Assembly (NCBI RefSeq): GCF_003114835.2
Contig: NZ_AP025028.1
Location: forward strand, 310,001 to 374,000
Length of the DNA stretch: 64,000 nucleotides
Direction of reading: 5' to 3'
Origin: Leptospira kobayashii
Lineage (GTDB): Bacteria > Spirochaetota > Leptospiria > Leptospirales > Leptospiraceae
A model generated the notes under the pieces. That model ran no database searches. It was not told the DNA's origin and saw only the letters and a program-made list of their open reading frames with translations. The translations under genes and the position numbers were made by a program. Positions 44,721-53,937 of the stretch are shown here, in pieces. How positions within the stretch are numbered: the stretch's first letter is position 1; the number at the start of each line of letters is the position of its first letter.

Positions 44721-45683
44721 TTAGAAAGATCCTATGGTTTGACGGAATCCTTCTTTTGCATCGGTAGGTTTCCATCCCAATACCTTTTTGGCCTTTTCCG
44801 CCGAAGGAATCGCCTGCCATTGTAGAAAGTGCAATTGCCCTTTCGGTAGAAGGGGAGGATGACCCGTAAGCCAGGCAAATCCTTCCACGATGGTCGAGAA
44901 CAGCTTTGCTACCGAAAGTGGCATCACACGTGGCATTTTGGGGATAGGTTTGATTTCGTTTACCAAAACGGCAAAATCTTTCAAAGAAAGATAACTTTCA
45001 CTTAATATAAAGCGATCTCCTGCTTTTCCTTGTTTGGCGGCAAGTATATGACCGATTGCACAATCCTTCGCAAAAACAATGGGAAACCCTCCTGGCAAAA
45101 GCATGGGAACTTTTCCAAGGATCAGATCTTTCATAAGACCGTTTGGTCCGGGAGAACTGATCGGTCCCAATCCGTAAACACCGGACGGATGTAAAAATAC
45201 AATGTCCATTCCTTCGTTTAAATATTCGACTGCGATCCGATCCGCTTCCTGTTTGGAACGTTCATAATAAGTTCCTTTCGGATTCGGATCTAAAACGGAC
45301 TCATCGTAAGTTTGGTCTTTGAATCCTTGGAATACATCGATCGTGCTGGTATATACAACTCTTTTTACTTTTGCATTTTTGGCGGCTTCGAGTACGTTGC
45401 GTGTGCCTTCTACGTTTGTTTTTGTAAATAGAGAAGGGTCGCGAAACCACTGTTCGGGTAAGCCTGCGGAATGATATACGATATCCTGACCGGAAACCGC
45501 TATCTTCAAACTTTCTTTGTCGGTAATATCACCTAATAAAATGTTGACGTTCTTCGGAAATAGTTTTTCCGCTTTTTTTTTGGAGCGAGCCAATATGGAA
45601 ACTTTATCCCCGCCTGATTTTAATAATTCGCTTACGATGTTTGCGCCTACCATTCCGGTGGCACCAGTGACTAAAATTTTCAT
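44721..45683 (-). CDS. NAD-dependent epimerase/dehydratase (extended SDR)
   Basis: 320 residues. Nucleotide-binding GATGMVGAN, GDITDKES, YHSAG, and catalytic YYERSKQEAD (YxxxK), VYTSTID. The C-terminal part (MPRVMPLSVAKLFSTIVEGFAWLTG) resembles the sterol/dihydroflavonol-reductase-like group of extended SDRs rather than sugar-nucleotide epimerases, so the substrate is open. Begins one base after manA stops. Confidence 0.85.
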   Translation of the reverse strand: MKILVTGATGMVGANIVSELLKSGGDKVSILARSKKKAEKLFPKNVNILLGDITDKESLKIAVSGQDIVYHSAGLPEQWFRDPSLFTKTNVEGTRNVLEAAKNAKVKRVVYTSTIDVFQGFKDQTYDESVLDPNPKGTYYERSKQEADRIAVEYLNEGMDIVFLHPSGVYGLGPISSPGPNGLMKDLILGKVPMLLPGGFPIVFAKDCAIGHILAAKQGKAGDRFILSESYLSLKDFAVLVNEIKPIPKMPRVMPLSVAKLFSTIVEGFAWLTGHPPLLPKGQLHFLQWQAIPSAEKAKKVLGWKPTDAKEGFRQTIGSF

Positions 45684-45684
45684 A

Positions 45685-46698
45685 TTACCAATTTACCCAG
45701 TCCGCGCCCGCACTCATAAACGCGATCTTCGTATCCGGTGCGATGGAAAGCAGAGCTCCTTTTTGAAATGCATCTGCCGTCAGAAAAAAACTATCCCCTT
45801 TCTTAAAACTGAGCCTTTCTTCTGGATAGGAAACTTCTCCTTGGATCACATAGGCGATTCCAAAACTTACAGGATCGGACAAAGGGAAAAGCGGTAGAAA
45901 CTGTCCTTGGGAAAATACCCATGTCTCCAATCTGAATTTATCATTGGATGTGCACAGATAACGGGAGAAAGGTGAATGGGAAATTAAAGACAGGCCTTGT
46001 TTTTCAGAGCCGTCTGATTTTTGAAATTTCAATACGGCAAGAGCTTTTTCCAAATGTAAATCTCTGGGTTTGCCGTCGTCTCCTAATCTTCCGTAGTCAT
46101 ACACACGATAGGTGGAATCGGAAGATTGTTGTACTTCCAATAAGACTACACCCGCACCTATAGCATGGATCGTACCAGGATTTAAAAGAAATACATCTCC
46201 TGGTTTCACTTCCCATCTTCTTAAAACTTCTTCCGCTTGGTTCTTTTTTACAAGTTCGGCATATGTTTGTTTGTCGGTATCTTTTTCGAAACCGACCACC
46301 AATTCGGCTCCGGGCTCAGCCGCGAGAACAAGCCAACATTCTTTTTTGCCGGAAGAAACCGGATCGTATTTTTCCGCATAGGCGTCGTCGGGATGAACTT
46401 GGACGGACAGTTTTTCCCTTGCATCTATGATTTTGACAAGTAAAGGAAAGGATTGATTTGAAAAGGAAGGACCTAGGATTTCTTTTGTATTTGATTGATA
46501 GATTTCTCTAAAGGATTTTCCCGGATAATTGGTGTTAGATGTAACTGAGACATCTTTTCCATAATCGGAAACTTCCCAAGACTCACCTATGTTCCCTTCC
46601 GGCGTTTGCCTTCCGAAAATAGATTTTAATTTTTTTCCGCCCCAGATTTTATCTTTGTAGATCGGTGTAAATTGTAGAATTGGTGGGACTGAGCTCAT
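45685..46698 (-). CDS. manA: Mannose-6-phosphate isomerase, class I
   Basis: 337 residues, a compact class I enzyme. PIYKDKIWGGKKL, ESWEVSDYG, PLLVKIIDAREKLSVQVHPDDAYA (zinc ligands Gln/His), ECWLVLAAEPGAELVVGF and GTIHAIGAGVVLLEVQQSSDSTYRVYDYGR complete the site. Interconverts fructose-6-P and mannose-6-P for glycan and GDP-sugar synthesis. Three bases after the J-domain gene, in a five-gene run. Confidence 0.93.
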   Translation of the reverse strand: MSSVPPILQFTPIYKDKIWGGKKLKSIFGRQTPEGNIGESWEVSDYGKDVSVTSNTNYPGKSFREIYQSNTKEILGPSFSNQSFPLLVKIIDAREKLSVQVHPDDAYAEKYDPVSSGKKECWLVLAAEPGAELVVGFEKDTDKQTYAELVKKNQAEEVLRRWEVKPGDVFLLNPGTIHAIGAGVVLLEVQQSSDSTYRVYDYGRLGDDGKPRDLHLEKALAVLKFQKSDGSEKQGLSLISHSPFSRYLCTSNDKFRLETWVFSQGQFLPLFPLSDPVSFGIAYVIQGEVSYPEERLSFKKGDSFFLTADAFQKGALLSIAPDTKIAFMSAGADWVNW

Positions 46699-46700
46699 AC

Positions 46701-47426
46701 CTACTTACCTACCGGCCTAGCTTCAAACGGCAAGGGGATTTTTCTTTCAATATGCAACTTTACCCGCAAAAGTTTCTTTTTGAAATGGGTAAATGAATCG
46801 GGTCTGAACTTGGAAAGATCGAACTCAAACAACCGATTGTTTTGAAGTGTACTCGGGGGAAATTCCACTTTTAGATTTCTTGAACTTTTATAGCTACCCG
46901 CACCGTCGCATGAGGAACAATGAGGATCCCCTCCCATGCAATCCCTGCAAACAACCCGAACCGTCAACGGTATGAGTGCAATCACTCTGCGAATCGCTTC
47001 TTTTTCCTTAATATGAACTATTATATCGTAATTGATTCCCGTAACCTTTCTTCTGTCTTTGGTACGAAAACCTTTTCGCATTAATCCGCGTTTGGCGAGA
47101 TCCAGAATACCTGTTGAAAATGTCACCCGGGAGGGAGGTAGAACAATGGGAGCGGACAGACTGACTTGTTTTTGTAAAAAACGGGCTGCCTGGTATTTTT
47201 TATAAATTTCGTCGTATTTGGTTCTGGCTTGAGAACTCAGTGTTTGGTATGCGGTGAAGATCTTGATGAAGGTTTCTTCCGAACCTGTGAAGGGAACGTC
47301 CGGATGAAAGAATTTGGCTAATCTGCGGAAGTTGGTTCGTATCGCTTCCGCAGTGGCACCATAAGGGAGTTCTAAGGTTTCATAATAGTCAGGAAAGGGT
47401 GGATTGTTTTTTTTCGTTCCACCCAT
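46701..47426 (-). CDS. J-domain protein with a small zinc-finger-like motif
   Basis: 241 residues. N-terminal J domain (residues 12-75) with YYETLELPYGATAEAIRTNFRRLAKFFHPDV, including HPD. Later CRDCMGGDPHCSSCDGAGSY gives two CxxC pairs reminiscent of half of a DnaJ zinc module, then a basic C-terminus. It is shorter than DnaJ and lacks the Gly/Phe linker, so a specialised Hsp70 partner rather than DnaJ. Confidence 0.85.
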   Translation of the reverse strand: MGGTKKNNPPFPDYYETLELPYGATAEAIRTNFRRLAKFFHPDVPFTGSEETFIKIFTAYQTLSSQARTKYDEIYKKYQAARFLQKQVSLSAPIVLPPSRVTFSTGILDLAKRGLMRKGFRTKDRRKVTGINYDIIVHIKEKEAIRRVIALIPLTVRVVCRDCMGGDPHCSSCDGAGSYKSSRNLKVEFPPSTLQNNRLFEFDLSKFRPDSFTHFKKKLLRVKLHIERKIPLPFEARPVGK

Positions 47427-47434
47427 GATCTGAA

Positions 47435-48157
47435 TTACGGCTCTTGGAAATCTCCGCCTATGCTGATTTCAAGAATGGAATCTTTGACTTCTTTGGCCTC
47501 GAGAAATCCTTTGCCGCTGATATAACGATCTATCGTTCTGAGAACATCTGTTAGTCGGTCCCTGTAGGCCATTGCAAGCTTGATTCTTTCCCAAGGGGAT
47601 TGGATTTTTTCCAATTCATAAGTGCTTGTGGTATCATCTGCGTTTGTTACAGTTCGGATGGACAAAGTCAAACCTTTAAGCCCTCCCCCTGAAGCGGAGT
47701 TTTTAAGATCGCGATAGATCGTAAGAGGTTCTTTTCCTTTTGAGATAAGCGACTTTCTGGACCAGAAACTGATTTCATCCAATGCAAATCCACCGCCTTC
47801 CGCTCCGCCGCCGCCTTTCAATTTCATTACGTATCGACTGTGTTGTACATAACTCGGCTCGTAAGGCAATTTGATTTCACGAGCGGAACTTACTTGTCCG
47901 TAACGGGAATCTTTGATTTTTTTCTCAAAGTTAAGAAATTTCAACTTCTCGTTGATTTGTCCGTGGATTTCATCCACTTCTTTTGCAATAGAATCAATAC
48001 GCTGTTGTTGTTTGGCGTTATAAGGAATCAATCCGATGCTTCCATCCGGATTTAACCTTGTTCTATCTGACTGATTAATTTCCTTTTTTGCATCATCAGC
48101 CGCAAAAATTGCAACTGAACCTAGTAATAAAATGATTAATGCGAATCGAATGTGCAT
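47435..48157 (-). CDS. Secreted conserved hypothetical protein
   Basis: 240 residues from the ATG at 48157 (GGGAG upstream); a longer form to 48214 is not supported. Signal peptide MHIRFALIILLLGSVAIFA with cleavage before ADDAK. Middle section: coiled-coil-like QQQRIDSIAKEVDEIHGQINEKLKFLNFEKKI; then a Gly-rich stretch (GGGGAEGGGFALDEISFW), and ending YISGKGFLEAKEVKDSILEISIGG. Not recognised. Precedes the J-domain gene by eight bases, so they are probably co-transcribed. Confidence 0.75.
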   Translation of the reverse strand: MHIRFALIILLLGSVAIFAADDAKKEINQSDRTRLNPDGSIGLIPYNAKQQQRIDSIAKEVDEIHGQINEKLKFLNFEKKIKDSRYGQVSSAREIKLPYEPSYVQHSRYVMKLKGGGGAEGGGFALDEISFWSRKSLISKGKEPLTIYRDLKNSASGGGLKGLTLSIRTVTNADDTTSTYELEKIQSPWERIKLAMAYRDRLTDVLRTIDRYISGKGFLEAKEVKDSILEISIGGDFQEP

Positions 48158-48279
48158 ACGAACTCCCGAAATGTTTCTCTCTATATATATTTTCGACTTT
48201 TGAAATGAAATCATTAATTTGTCTAAAAATAAGGTTGAATAAAAATAGGTAACGCAAACCCTGTGGGGAGGACCCCTAC

Positions 48280-48624
48280 ATGGAAATCAGTTTAAAAAAG
48301 AGCGCGGACGCGCATATTATAAGTATCTCGGGAAGTCTTGATATTTATACGTCCCTCGATTTTAAAAACTTTCTCGAGGCAAATATCCCTCAGGTTCAAT
48401 CAGGGGATCTGCATGTTGTGGTTAATTTGGAAAAACTCAACTATATCGACTCTTCCGGGATCGGAATGCTGATCAAACAGCTGAATTATGTCCAAGAGTT
48501 GAAAGGAAAGTTCTCCATTGCCAATATGAGACCCGCGATTGAAAAAGTTTTCAAAGTCGCAGGACTCACCAGTTATTTCCAAACCATCGGCGAAGAAGAA
48601 TACCGCGAAAAATTTGCGGTTTAA
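48280..48624 (+). CDS. STAS-domain anti-sigma factor antagonist
   Basis: 114 residues with SD GGGAGG. Single STAS domain: DAHIISISGSLDIYTSLDFKNFLE, and VVVNLEKLNYIDSSGIGMLIKQ with the phosphorylatable Ser of the SpoIIAA type. Acts in partner switching with a kinase/anti-sigma factor, which is not encoded in this window. Overlaps the convergent gene by 4 bp. Confidence 0.9.
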   Translation: MEISLKKSADAHIISISGSLDIYTSLDFKNFLEANIPQVQSGDLHVVVNLEKLNYIDSSGIGMLIKQLNYVQELKGKFSIANMRPAIEKVFKVAGLTSYFQTIGEEEYREKFAV

Positions 48625-49196
48625 TTTTTTTCTAGCGGATTCTCCAAAATAAACGCATCCCAAACTCCCCAAAATCTACCTGATTCGCTCGTGCTAGGGG
48701 ACAATTCCACATAGATCTTTCCGTCGGGAAATTCATTCGGTTCAATTGGGATTTCAACAGGATTTGTAAAACTCTTTCCCCGGCTCGTGTAGATTTCTTT
48801 TTTCTTCCTATGATTGATGTAAATCTCCAGCTTTCTGGATTTGAAACTCGCCTTTTTTTGGGGAAGGTATCGGGTCATGTCCAGATATAGATAAACTGTG
48901 GATCGATTTTTGGGTGATTTTTCCAAAAGAAAACGAAGCCCTGTTTCCGGAACCATACGACATAGATAATCCTGGATTCCCATGATAGGACTATCCGGTT
49001 CCAATTCGTAAAATTGATACAAGGCCCAGGTTTTAAGTTCCGGGAAACTGGCGGTATCCTCCGGAATGAGTCCCTCTTCCGCCGCGAAGGCTTGGACGGG
49101 AACACGGGGTGGTTCCTCCGCCCGGGTGTTCTTGAAAGTAAAGAATGAGAAAAAGATTGCCGTAAGAAGAAAGAACTTTAGTTTCAATTGCAACAC
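48621..49196 (-). CDS. Secreted hypothetical protein
   Basis: 191 residues. Signal peptide (LKFFLLTAIFFSFFTFKNTRAEE). Mature part rich in beta strands (SPIMGIQDYLCRMVP, STVYLYLDMTRYLP, RKLEIYINHRKKKEIYTS, GKIYVELSPSTSESGRFWGVWDAFILE), resembling a galactose-binding-like jelly roll. No recognised family. Convergent with the STAS gene and divergent from ribF. Confidence 0.75.
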   Translation of the reverse strand: MLQLKLKFFLLTAIFFSFFTFKNTRAEEPPRVPVQAFAAEEGLIPEDTASFPELKTWALYQFYELEPDSPIMGIQDYLCRMVPETGLRFLLEKSPKNRSTVYLYLDMTRYLPQKKASFKSRKLEIYINHRKKKEIYTSRGKSFTNPVEIPIEPNEFPDGKIYVELSPSTSESGRFWGVWDAFILENPLEKN

Positions 49197-49231
49197 CTAG
49201 TTTTTTCTATCGGAAGACAGATCATCTTATC

Positions 49232-50161
49232 TTGAAAATAATAAAATCCATAACTTCGATTGATTCCGCATTTGCGAAAGGTTCTTCCCTCACTTTGGGA
49301 AATTTTGACGGAATTCATTTAGGCCACCAAACACTTTTAAATCGCACCGTTCAAGTGGCTAAAGAAAGAAATATACCTTCCGTAGTAGTGACTTATTCTC
49401 CTCACCCTTCCGTAGTGCTGGGAAAAAATCCTAATTTCAAATATCTGACTACGGAACCTGAAAAAGAAGACCTGATTCGATCATTTAATATCGATTATTT
49501 GGTGATTTTGGATTTTACGTTAGAGCTTTCCCGTATGAGTGCGGAAGACTTTTTGGAAAAGATCATCATACAAAAGTTAAATGCTAAATACATCGTGATC
49601 GGATATAATCATTTTTTCGGGCAGGGAAGAAGAGGGGACTTTCATCTTTTGCAGGAAAATGCAAGTCGTTACGGTTACGAAGTGGAATTGAGAGATGCTG
49701 TGACCCAAGGAGATCAGAAAATTTCCAGTTCCGTGATTCGTAACTTCTTAGACCAAGGGGATATGAAAGGAGCAAGTTCCATTTTAGGAAGAAACTATTC
49801 TCTGACAGGAAAAGTGAAAGAGGGTGCCAAACGGGGCAGAACGATCGGGTTTCCCACTGCCAATTTAGAACTGCCGGAAGAGCGAATCCTTCCCGGGATA
49901 GGTGTTTACGCTTGTTATACGATAGTTGACGGAGTAAAATACAAAGGGATGGTCAATATAGGAAAAAATCCTACCTTTGACGGAAAAAGGATGCACGTAG
50001 AAGTGAATATACTGGATTTTGCCAGGGAAATTTACGGAGAAACCATAGAAGTGCAATTGGTCCAAAAGATTCGTGATGAAGTTAAATTCAGCGGTATCGA
50101 AGCTTTGAAACAACAACTGGAAGCCGATAGGGAAACCAGTTTTAAAATCTTAGTCGGATGA
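49232..50161 (+). CDS. ribF: Bifunctional riboflavin kinase/FAD synthetase
   Basis: 309 residues. The only sensible start is a TTG at 49232, since LTLGNFDGIHLGHQTLL is the conserved N-terminal nucleotidyltransferase motif. IVIGYNHFFGQGRRGDF and SSSVIRNFL follow, and the kinase half begins at SLTGKVKEGAKRGRTIGFPTANLELPE, with GVYACYTIVDGVKYKGMVNIGKNPTF. Makes FMN and FAD from riboflavin. The 3' end overlaps the convergent membrane protein gene by 12 bp. Confidence 0.93.
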   Translation: MKIIKSITSIDSAFAKGSSLTLGNFDGIHLGHQTLLNRTVQVAKERNIPSVVVTYSPHPSVVLGKNPNFKYLTTEPEKEDLIRSFNIDYLVILDFTLELSRMSAEDFLEKIIIQKLNAKYIVIGYNHFFGQGRRGDFHLLQENASRYGYEVELRDAVTQGDQKISSSVIRNFLDQGDMKGASSILGRNYSLTGKVKEGAKRGRTIGFPTANLELPEERILPGIGVYACYTIVDGVKYKGMVNIGKNPTFDGKRMHVEVNILDFAREIYGETIEVQLVQKIRDEVKFSGIEALKQQLEADRETSFKILVG

Positions 50162-50914
50162 TCCGTCGTTCTGTAAGGAAGAAATGGATTCAGGTTCCGA
50201 TAGTTTAGTAATTGTAACCGAACGGATCGACGATTCGAAAGATTCCAGAGTACGTAGCGGTTTGAATAATTGATTTAACATTAATAATACGATTCTGCTA
50301 TTCGCAGAACCTTCGATTGTATTTCCGGACAATCCCCATTTTTTCCTAATATCTTTGTCCAAGGTTTGGTAGAACAATCTGTTCGCACGAATGGAGAAAG
50401 ATTCCAAGATTGCAATTACAGCTTCTTTATTTTTAAAAAAATCCACGTTCACCCGTATCACTCGCCATTGAAACTGGGAAGTGTTATCGTCTTGGTAAAG
50501 AGAAATCCAATCTGTTACGGGAAAGGGAATATTGTTTAAGTCGAATCCGAATTTAAGATAACGAATCCATTCTATAATCAATACGAAAGGGAAAAAAAGA
50601 ACGAGTCCTAAAATATAAATATTTTCCAACAGATCCGGCTCTATCATACATGTGATATAAACCGAAGGAACAACTAACATTAGTATAATGCCAAGAACCG
50701 AGTAATTGAGGATCCACAAATCCGTAAATAAGAATCGGATATATCCCGAAACGGATTTGCCTAAGGATGACTGGGAAATAAAACGACAAAAGGAATAATA
50801 CATTCTCGCCAGGCGATCCCGTCTGGATTTGGATTCCTTCTTTTTGTTTCGTAAATTTTCCTCCGATTCTAAAAGATCGTTTCTTTGCTTTAGAATTCGT
50901 TTGATCGGATTCAT
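50150..50914 (-). CDS. Hypothetical membrane protein
   Basis: 254 residues with a charged N-terminal helix (KRILKQRNDLLESEENLRNKKKESKSRRDRLARM), two membrane segments (about 70-95, WILNYSVLGIILMLVVPSVYITCM, and 100-120, IYILGLVLFFPFVLIIEW) and a soluble C-terminus. No family recognised. Last gene of the mreC-led run, two bases after the DUF1003 gene. Confidence 0.7.
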   Translation of the reverse strand: MNPIKRILKQRNDLLESEENLRNKKKESKSRRDRLARMYYSFCRFISQSSLGKSVSGYIRFLFTDLWILNYSVLGIILMLVVPSVYITCMIEPDLLENIYILGLVLFFPFVLIIEWIRYLKFGFDLNNIPFPVTDWISLYQDDNTSQFQWRVIRVNVDFFKNKEAVIAILESFSIRANRLFYQTLDKDIRKKWGLSGNTIEGSANSRIVLLMLNQLFKPLRTLESFESSIRSVTITKLSEPESISSLQNDGSSD

Positions 50915-50916
50915 CT

Positions 50917-51621
50917 TTATATCTTTTCGGTTTTGACTTTTTCCCGAATTTCAGATAACAAATCTATCTGCAGTTTTTGTATCTCAATCATTTTGGACCA
51001 TTGTGCCAGTAACAAATGATCCACTTTCTCATGAAGAGTTCTGATTTCGATTTCCGCTTTAAGATTGATTTTATAATCATTTTCCGCGCGCAATCTGTCT
51101 TTTGCTTCCTGTCTGTTTTGGCTCATCATAATGATCGGTGCCTGAATTGCCGCCAAACAGGAAAGAATCAGGTTCATTAGTATAAAGGGAAAAGGATCGA
51201 ACGGTTTGGTAAGTAAAAAGTGACTATTTATCACAATCCATGCTGTTAGAAGAACAAAAAATAGAATGATGAATTTCCAACTTCCACCGAACTCCGCAAC
51301 TTTGTCCGCTATCTTTTCACCGAATGTGAATTCCTGGTTTGAATCGGGACTTAAACTGGAAGTAACCAACTCGCTTGCTTTGATATTGCGAACCACTTCG
51401 GATTCCAATTTTTCTATCTGGGAATGTTCATCGGAAATCAATTCGATGATATGGGAAATTCTGTATTTTTCGTAGTCGTTTTTACAAATGTAAGAAGAAT
51501 CTTTCCAACCGGGGCGATCCACTTTGATCAATCTTTCGATTTCATGATGGATATTATCGCCTAAAATCAATTCGGCGGAAGGGTAATCCTTGTTACATAC
51601 GGCACATTTTTTAAAGTCCAT
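50917..51621 (-). CDS. DUF1003 membrane protein with N-terminal zinc-ribbon-like region
   Basis: 234 residues from the ATG at 51621 (AGGA upstream); a GTG at 51627 is also in frame. Residues 1-50 contain CAVCNKDYP and YICKNDYE (three Cys, zinc-ribbon-like); residues 105-185 are the DUF1003 unit: FGEKIADKVAEFGGSWKFI, two helices, ILMNLILSCLAAIQAPIIMMSQNRQEAKDRLRAENDYKINLKAE; then a coiled coil. Function of DUF1003 is unknown. Confidence 0.85.
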   Translation of the reverse strand: MDFKKCAVCNKDYPSAELILGDNIHHEIERLIKVDRPGWKDSSYICKNDYEKYRISHIIELISDEHSQIEKLESEVVRNIKASELVTSSLSPDSNQEFTFGEKIADKVAEFGGSWKFIILFFVLLTAWIVINSHFLLTKPFDPFPFILMNLILSCLAAIQAPIIMMSQNRQEAKDRLRAENDYKINLKAEIEIRTLHEKVDHLLLAQWSKMIEIQKLQIDLLSEIREKVKTEKI

Positions 51622-51642
51622 ATTCACATCCTGTGTAGAAAG

Positions 51643-52422
51643 TTAGTCCGCTCTGAGCAAATGATAATAGATTCCCTTTCTTCTGATTTTGCCGATCACC
51701 TTGTCGTTGGATTTTTCTTTTTTTAGAATCAAATCAATCGATTGTTTTGAAATCGCCCAATCTTCCTCAAGTTTATCGAAATAATATCCTTCTTCTTTTC
51801 CTTTGCTGTTTTTGATCAGAATAATATTTTTTTTTGAGGCAGGTTTCGTATCATCTAACAGGATAAAGCCTGGTCCGGGAAAAAGAGGAATAATCGTTTT
51901 TTTGATCGAGAGTTTGGATTTGAATGCGGGAATGTTTTTTAAAATGCGATAGGAAGTTTTTGGAACTAAAAAATGAACCCCCTCCACTTCGAATGCGAGG
52001 AACCTGATTTTGCCTGCCAGATCGATTTCTTTTTTCTTTTGTCCTATGATCCCAGCTTCACCTAGTTTGGCCGCAACTTTTGTGATTCGATTGCGAAGAG
52101 CCGAATCTAAAAACTCGATTTTGTCTTCGTTTACGATTTTACCAAGGTGATGATAGAAGGAATCAAAATCATCTTTGGTATAACCTTTCTTTCTTTGCAG
52201 ATTGAAATACAGTGTTTGTAATTTTTTTACGCGTTTTAAAAAATAATAGGAATGGTTCTCTTCCGCAATCGAATGCATCTGCGCAAGAGAATTTTCCATA
52301 TTTGTTAGGTGATTATTCGCTTCCAGGATTTTTCTTTCAAAATCCATCAGATCCTTTTCCAAACGAACTTTTTCCGTGAAAAAGTTGTCAGTGGAAAGTT
52401 TCTTTTTGGAAGCTGCTGCCAT
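51643..52422 (-). CDS. Coiled-coil protein with a C-terminal CheW-like domain
   Basis: 259 residues. Residues 15-110 are a long helical/coiled-coil region (EKVRLEKDLMDFERKILEANNHL). Residues 138-259 follow the CheW order: FLAFEVEGVHFLVPKTSYRILKNIP, TIIPLFPGPGF, then NIILIKNSKGKEEGYYFDKLEEDWAISKQSIDL and a closing VIGKIRRKGIYYHLL. The usual GVINLRG loop is missing. The CheW link is my inference from strand order and spacing. Its ATG overlaps the rodA stop codon by one base; likely part of the elongation operon. Confidence 0.7.
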   Translation of the reverse strand: MAAASKKKLSTDNFFTEKVRLEKDLMDFERKILEANNHLTNMENSLAQMHSIAEENHSYYFLKRVKKLQTLYFNLQRKKGYTKDDFDSFYHHLGKIVNEDKIEFLDSALRNRITKVAAKLGEAGIIGQKKKEIDLAGKIRFLAFEVEGVHFLVPKTSYRILKNIPAFKSKLSIKKTIIPLFPGPGFILLDDTKPASKKNIILIKNSKGKEEGYYFDKLEEDWAISKQSIDLILKKEKSNDKVIGKIRRKGIYYHLLRAD

Positions 52423-53936
52423 CAGTTTGCAAATTTACGTTTTTTGATGGATAGGATGATGCCCACGGCGGTCATTGCCATTAACAAATGCGATCCTCCG
52501 TAACTCATAAACGTAAGAGGAATCCCTGTTACAGGAAGCAATCCGATGACAATTCCTACGTTGATCGCTATATGGAAAAAAATCATTGCTACGATCCCTG
52601 CTGCAAGTAAGGAACCGAACCTATCCTTACTTTCAAAACTGATTTGTAATCCTCTGAGTGGAATCGAAAGCAAAAAGAATAAAAGCAAAATACTTCCTAT
52701 AAATCCGGTTTGTTCCGCCCAGGAAGCAAAAATAAAATCCGTTCCCGCTTCCGGTACATGAGGGACTCTTCCTTCCGTCATCTCCCCGTGAAAAAGCCCT
52801 TTTCCGAATAACTTACCCGAACCGACCGCAGGTTTGGAAGCGCGAAGTTGGTAACCGGCCCCTTGTTTGAATTGGTCAGGGTTAATAAATGCTGTTAGGC
52901 GAATGACTTGGTTTTCCCGGAAAGGGATGGATTTGTGAACGGCAAATGCAGCTAAGATGGAAATCCCTATGATCCCGATGGGGATGTAATACTGGCGGAT
53001 TGTTTTGGAACCGCGCGCGATTCTGAAGAATATCATTCCCAAGCTGATCAGTGCTAAAAGCCCGCCTAATCCTACCATAAACGCTTCGTTGGAAAGGATT
53101 TTAAATCCAAGACTTCCGAACTCATCTTTGACTGCCTCGGCTGCTTCCCGGATGGCCTGGATATTTTTGGGATTCTGAAATCCGGGGATTTCGACTCCAC
53201 TGATTTTTTTACCGTCCAAAATAGGCCAAATTTTACCTTGTACTTGCGATACCAGAGAAACAAGTTCCAATTTGTTTTCTTTTCTCAGTAGGTCGATCAA
53301 TGGTTGAACTAGTGTTAGTCTGGAGTATGCCAGATACATCGGTACGATCAGCGAAATCCCACCGAAGGTAAGAAGCGATCCGATGTGCAAAATGTCGGCA
53401 CCACCCAGAAACAACATCGTGAATAACATAGGTAGAAAAGACACCGCCGTTCCGAAGTCCGGTTGTAAAAGAATAAATAGCATCGGCACCAAACATATAA
53501 TAAATGGTACGATCAATACCGTAATCTTATGCATTTCTTTTTCTTTCAAAACCAAATACTGGCCGAGTAAAATCACAGTCGCTAATTTTGAAAATTCGGA
53601 TGCCTGAAGTGTGATCGGCCCGAGCTTCAACCAGGAACGAGCTCCCCTCGCGGATGGTAAGTATCCGATACCGGGAATCAACGTGAGTATCAGGAGTACG
53701 AGTGAAAACAGGTAAATGAATAACGCGTAGGAACCTATCAACTGGTAGTTGATTCGGGACATGAACCACATGGCTGCAAGCCCTACGAATAAAAATAGGA
53801 ACTGTTTGTACCATCTTCCCAGTCCGTCCGCAGTGTTTGCTTCCTGGGTATAAAGAGTTAAAACTCCCGCAAGTGCGACAATGATTACGGAAAATATTAA
53901 AAAATAATCCAGTTTTTCTGTGTTACGTTCTGCCAT
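52422..53936 (-). CDS. rodA: RodA, SEDS-family peptidoglycan glycosyltransferase
   Basis: 504 residues, longer than typical RodA (about 370-400) because of an insertion around residues 215-280 ([18 protein letters not shown]...[11 protein letters not shown]). About 10 membrane helices. SEDS motifs: [36 protein letters not shown], and [56 protein letters not shown]. Polymerises glycan strands for side-wall growth with PBP2, which is encoded immediately upstream (1 bp gap). Confidence 0.93.
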   Translation of the reverse strand: MAERNTEKLDYFLIFSVIIVALAGVLTLYTQEANTADGLGRWYKQFLFLFVGLAAMWFMSRINYQLIGSYALFIYLFSLVLLILTLIPGIGYLPSARGARSWLKLGPITLQASEFSKLATVILLGQYLVLKEKEMHKITVLIVPFIICLVPMLFILLQPDFGTAVSFLPMLFTMLFLGGADILHIGSLLTFGGISLIVPMYLAYSRLTLVQPLIDLLRKENKLELVSLVSQVQGKIWPILDGKKISGVEIPGFQNPKNIQAIREAAEAVKDEFGSLGFKILSNEAFMVGLGGLLALISLGMIFFRIARGSKTIRQYYIPIGIIGISILAAFAVHKSIPFRENQVIRLTAFINPDQFKQGAGYQLRASKPAVGSGKLFGKGLFHGEMTEGRVPHVPEAGTDFIFASWAEQTGFIGSILLLFFLLSIPLRGLQISFESKDRFGSLLAAGIVAMIFFHIAINVGIVIGLLPVTGIPLTFMSYGGSHLLMAMTAVGIILSIKKRKFAN

Positions 53937-53937
53937 A

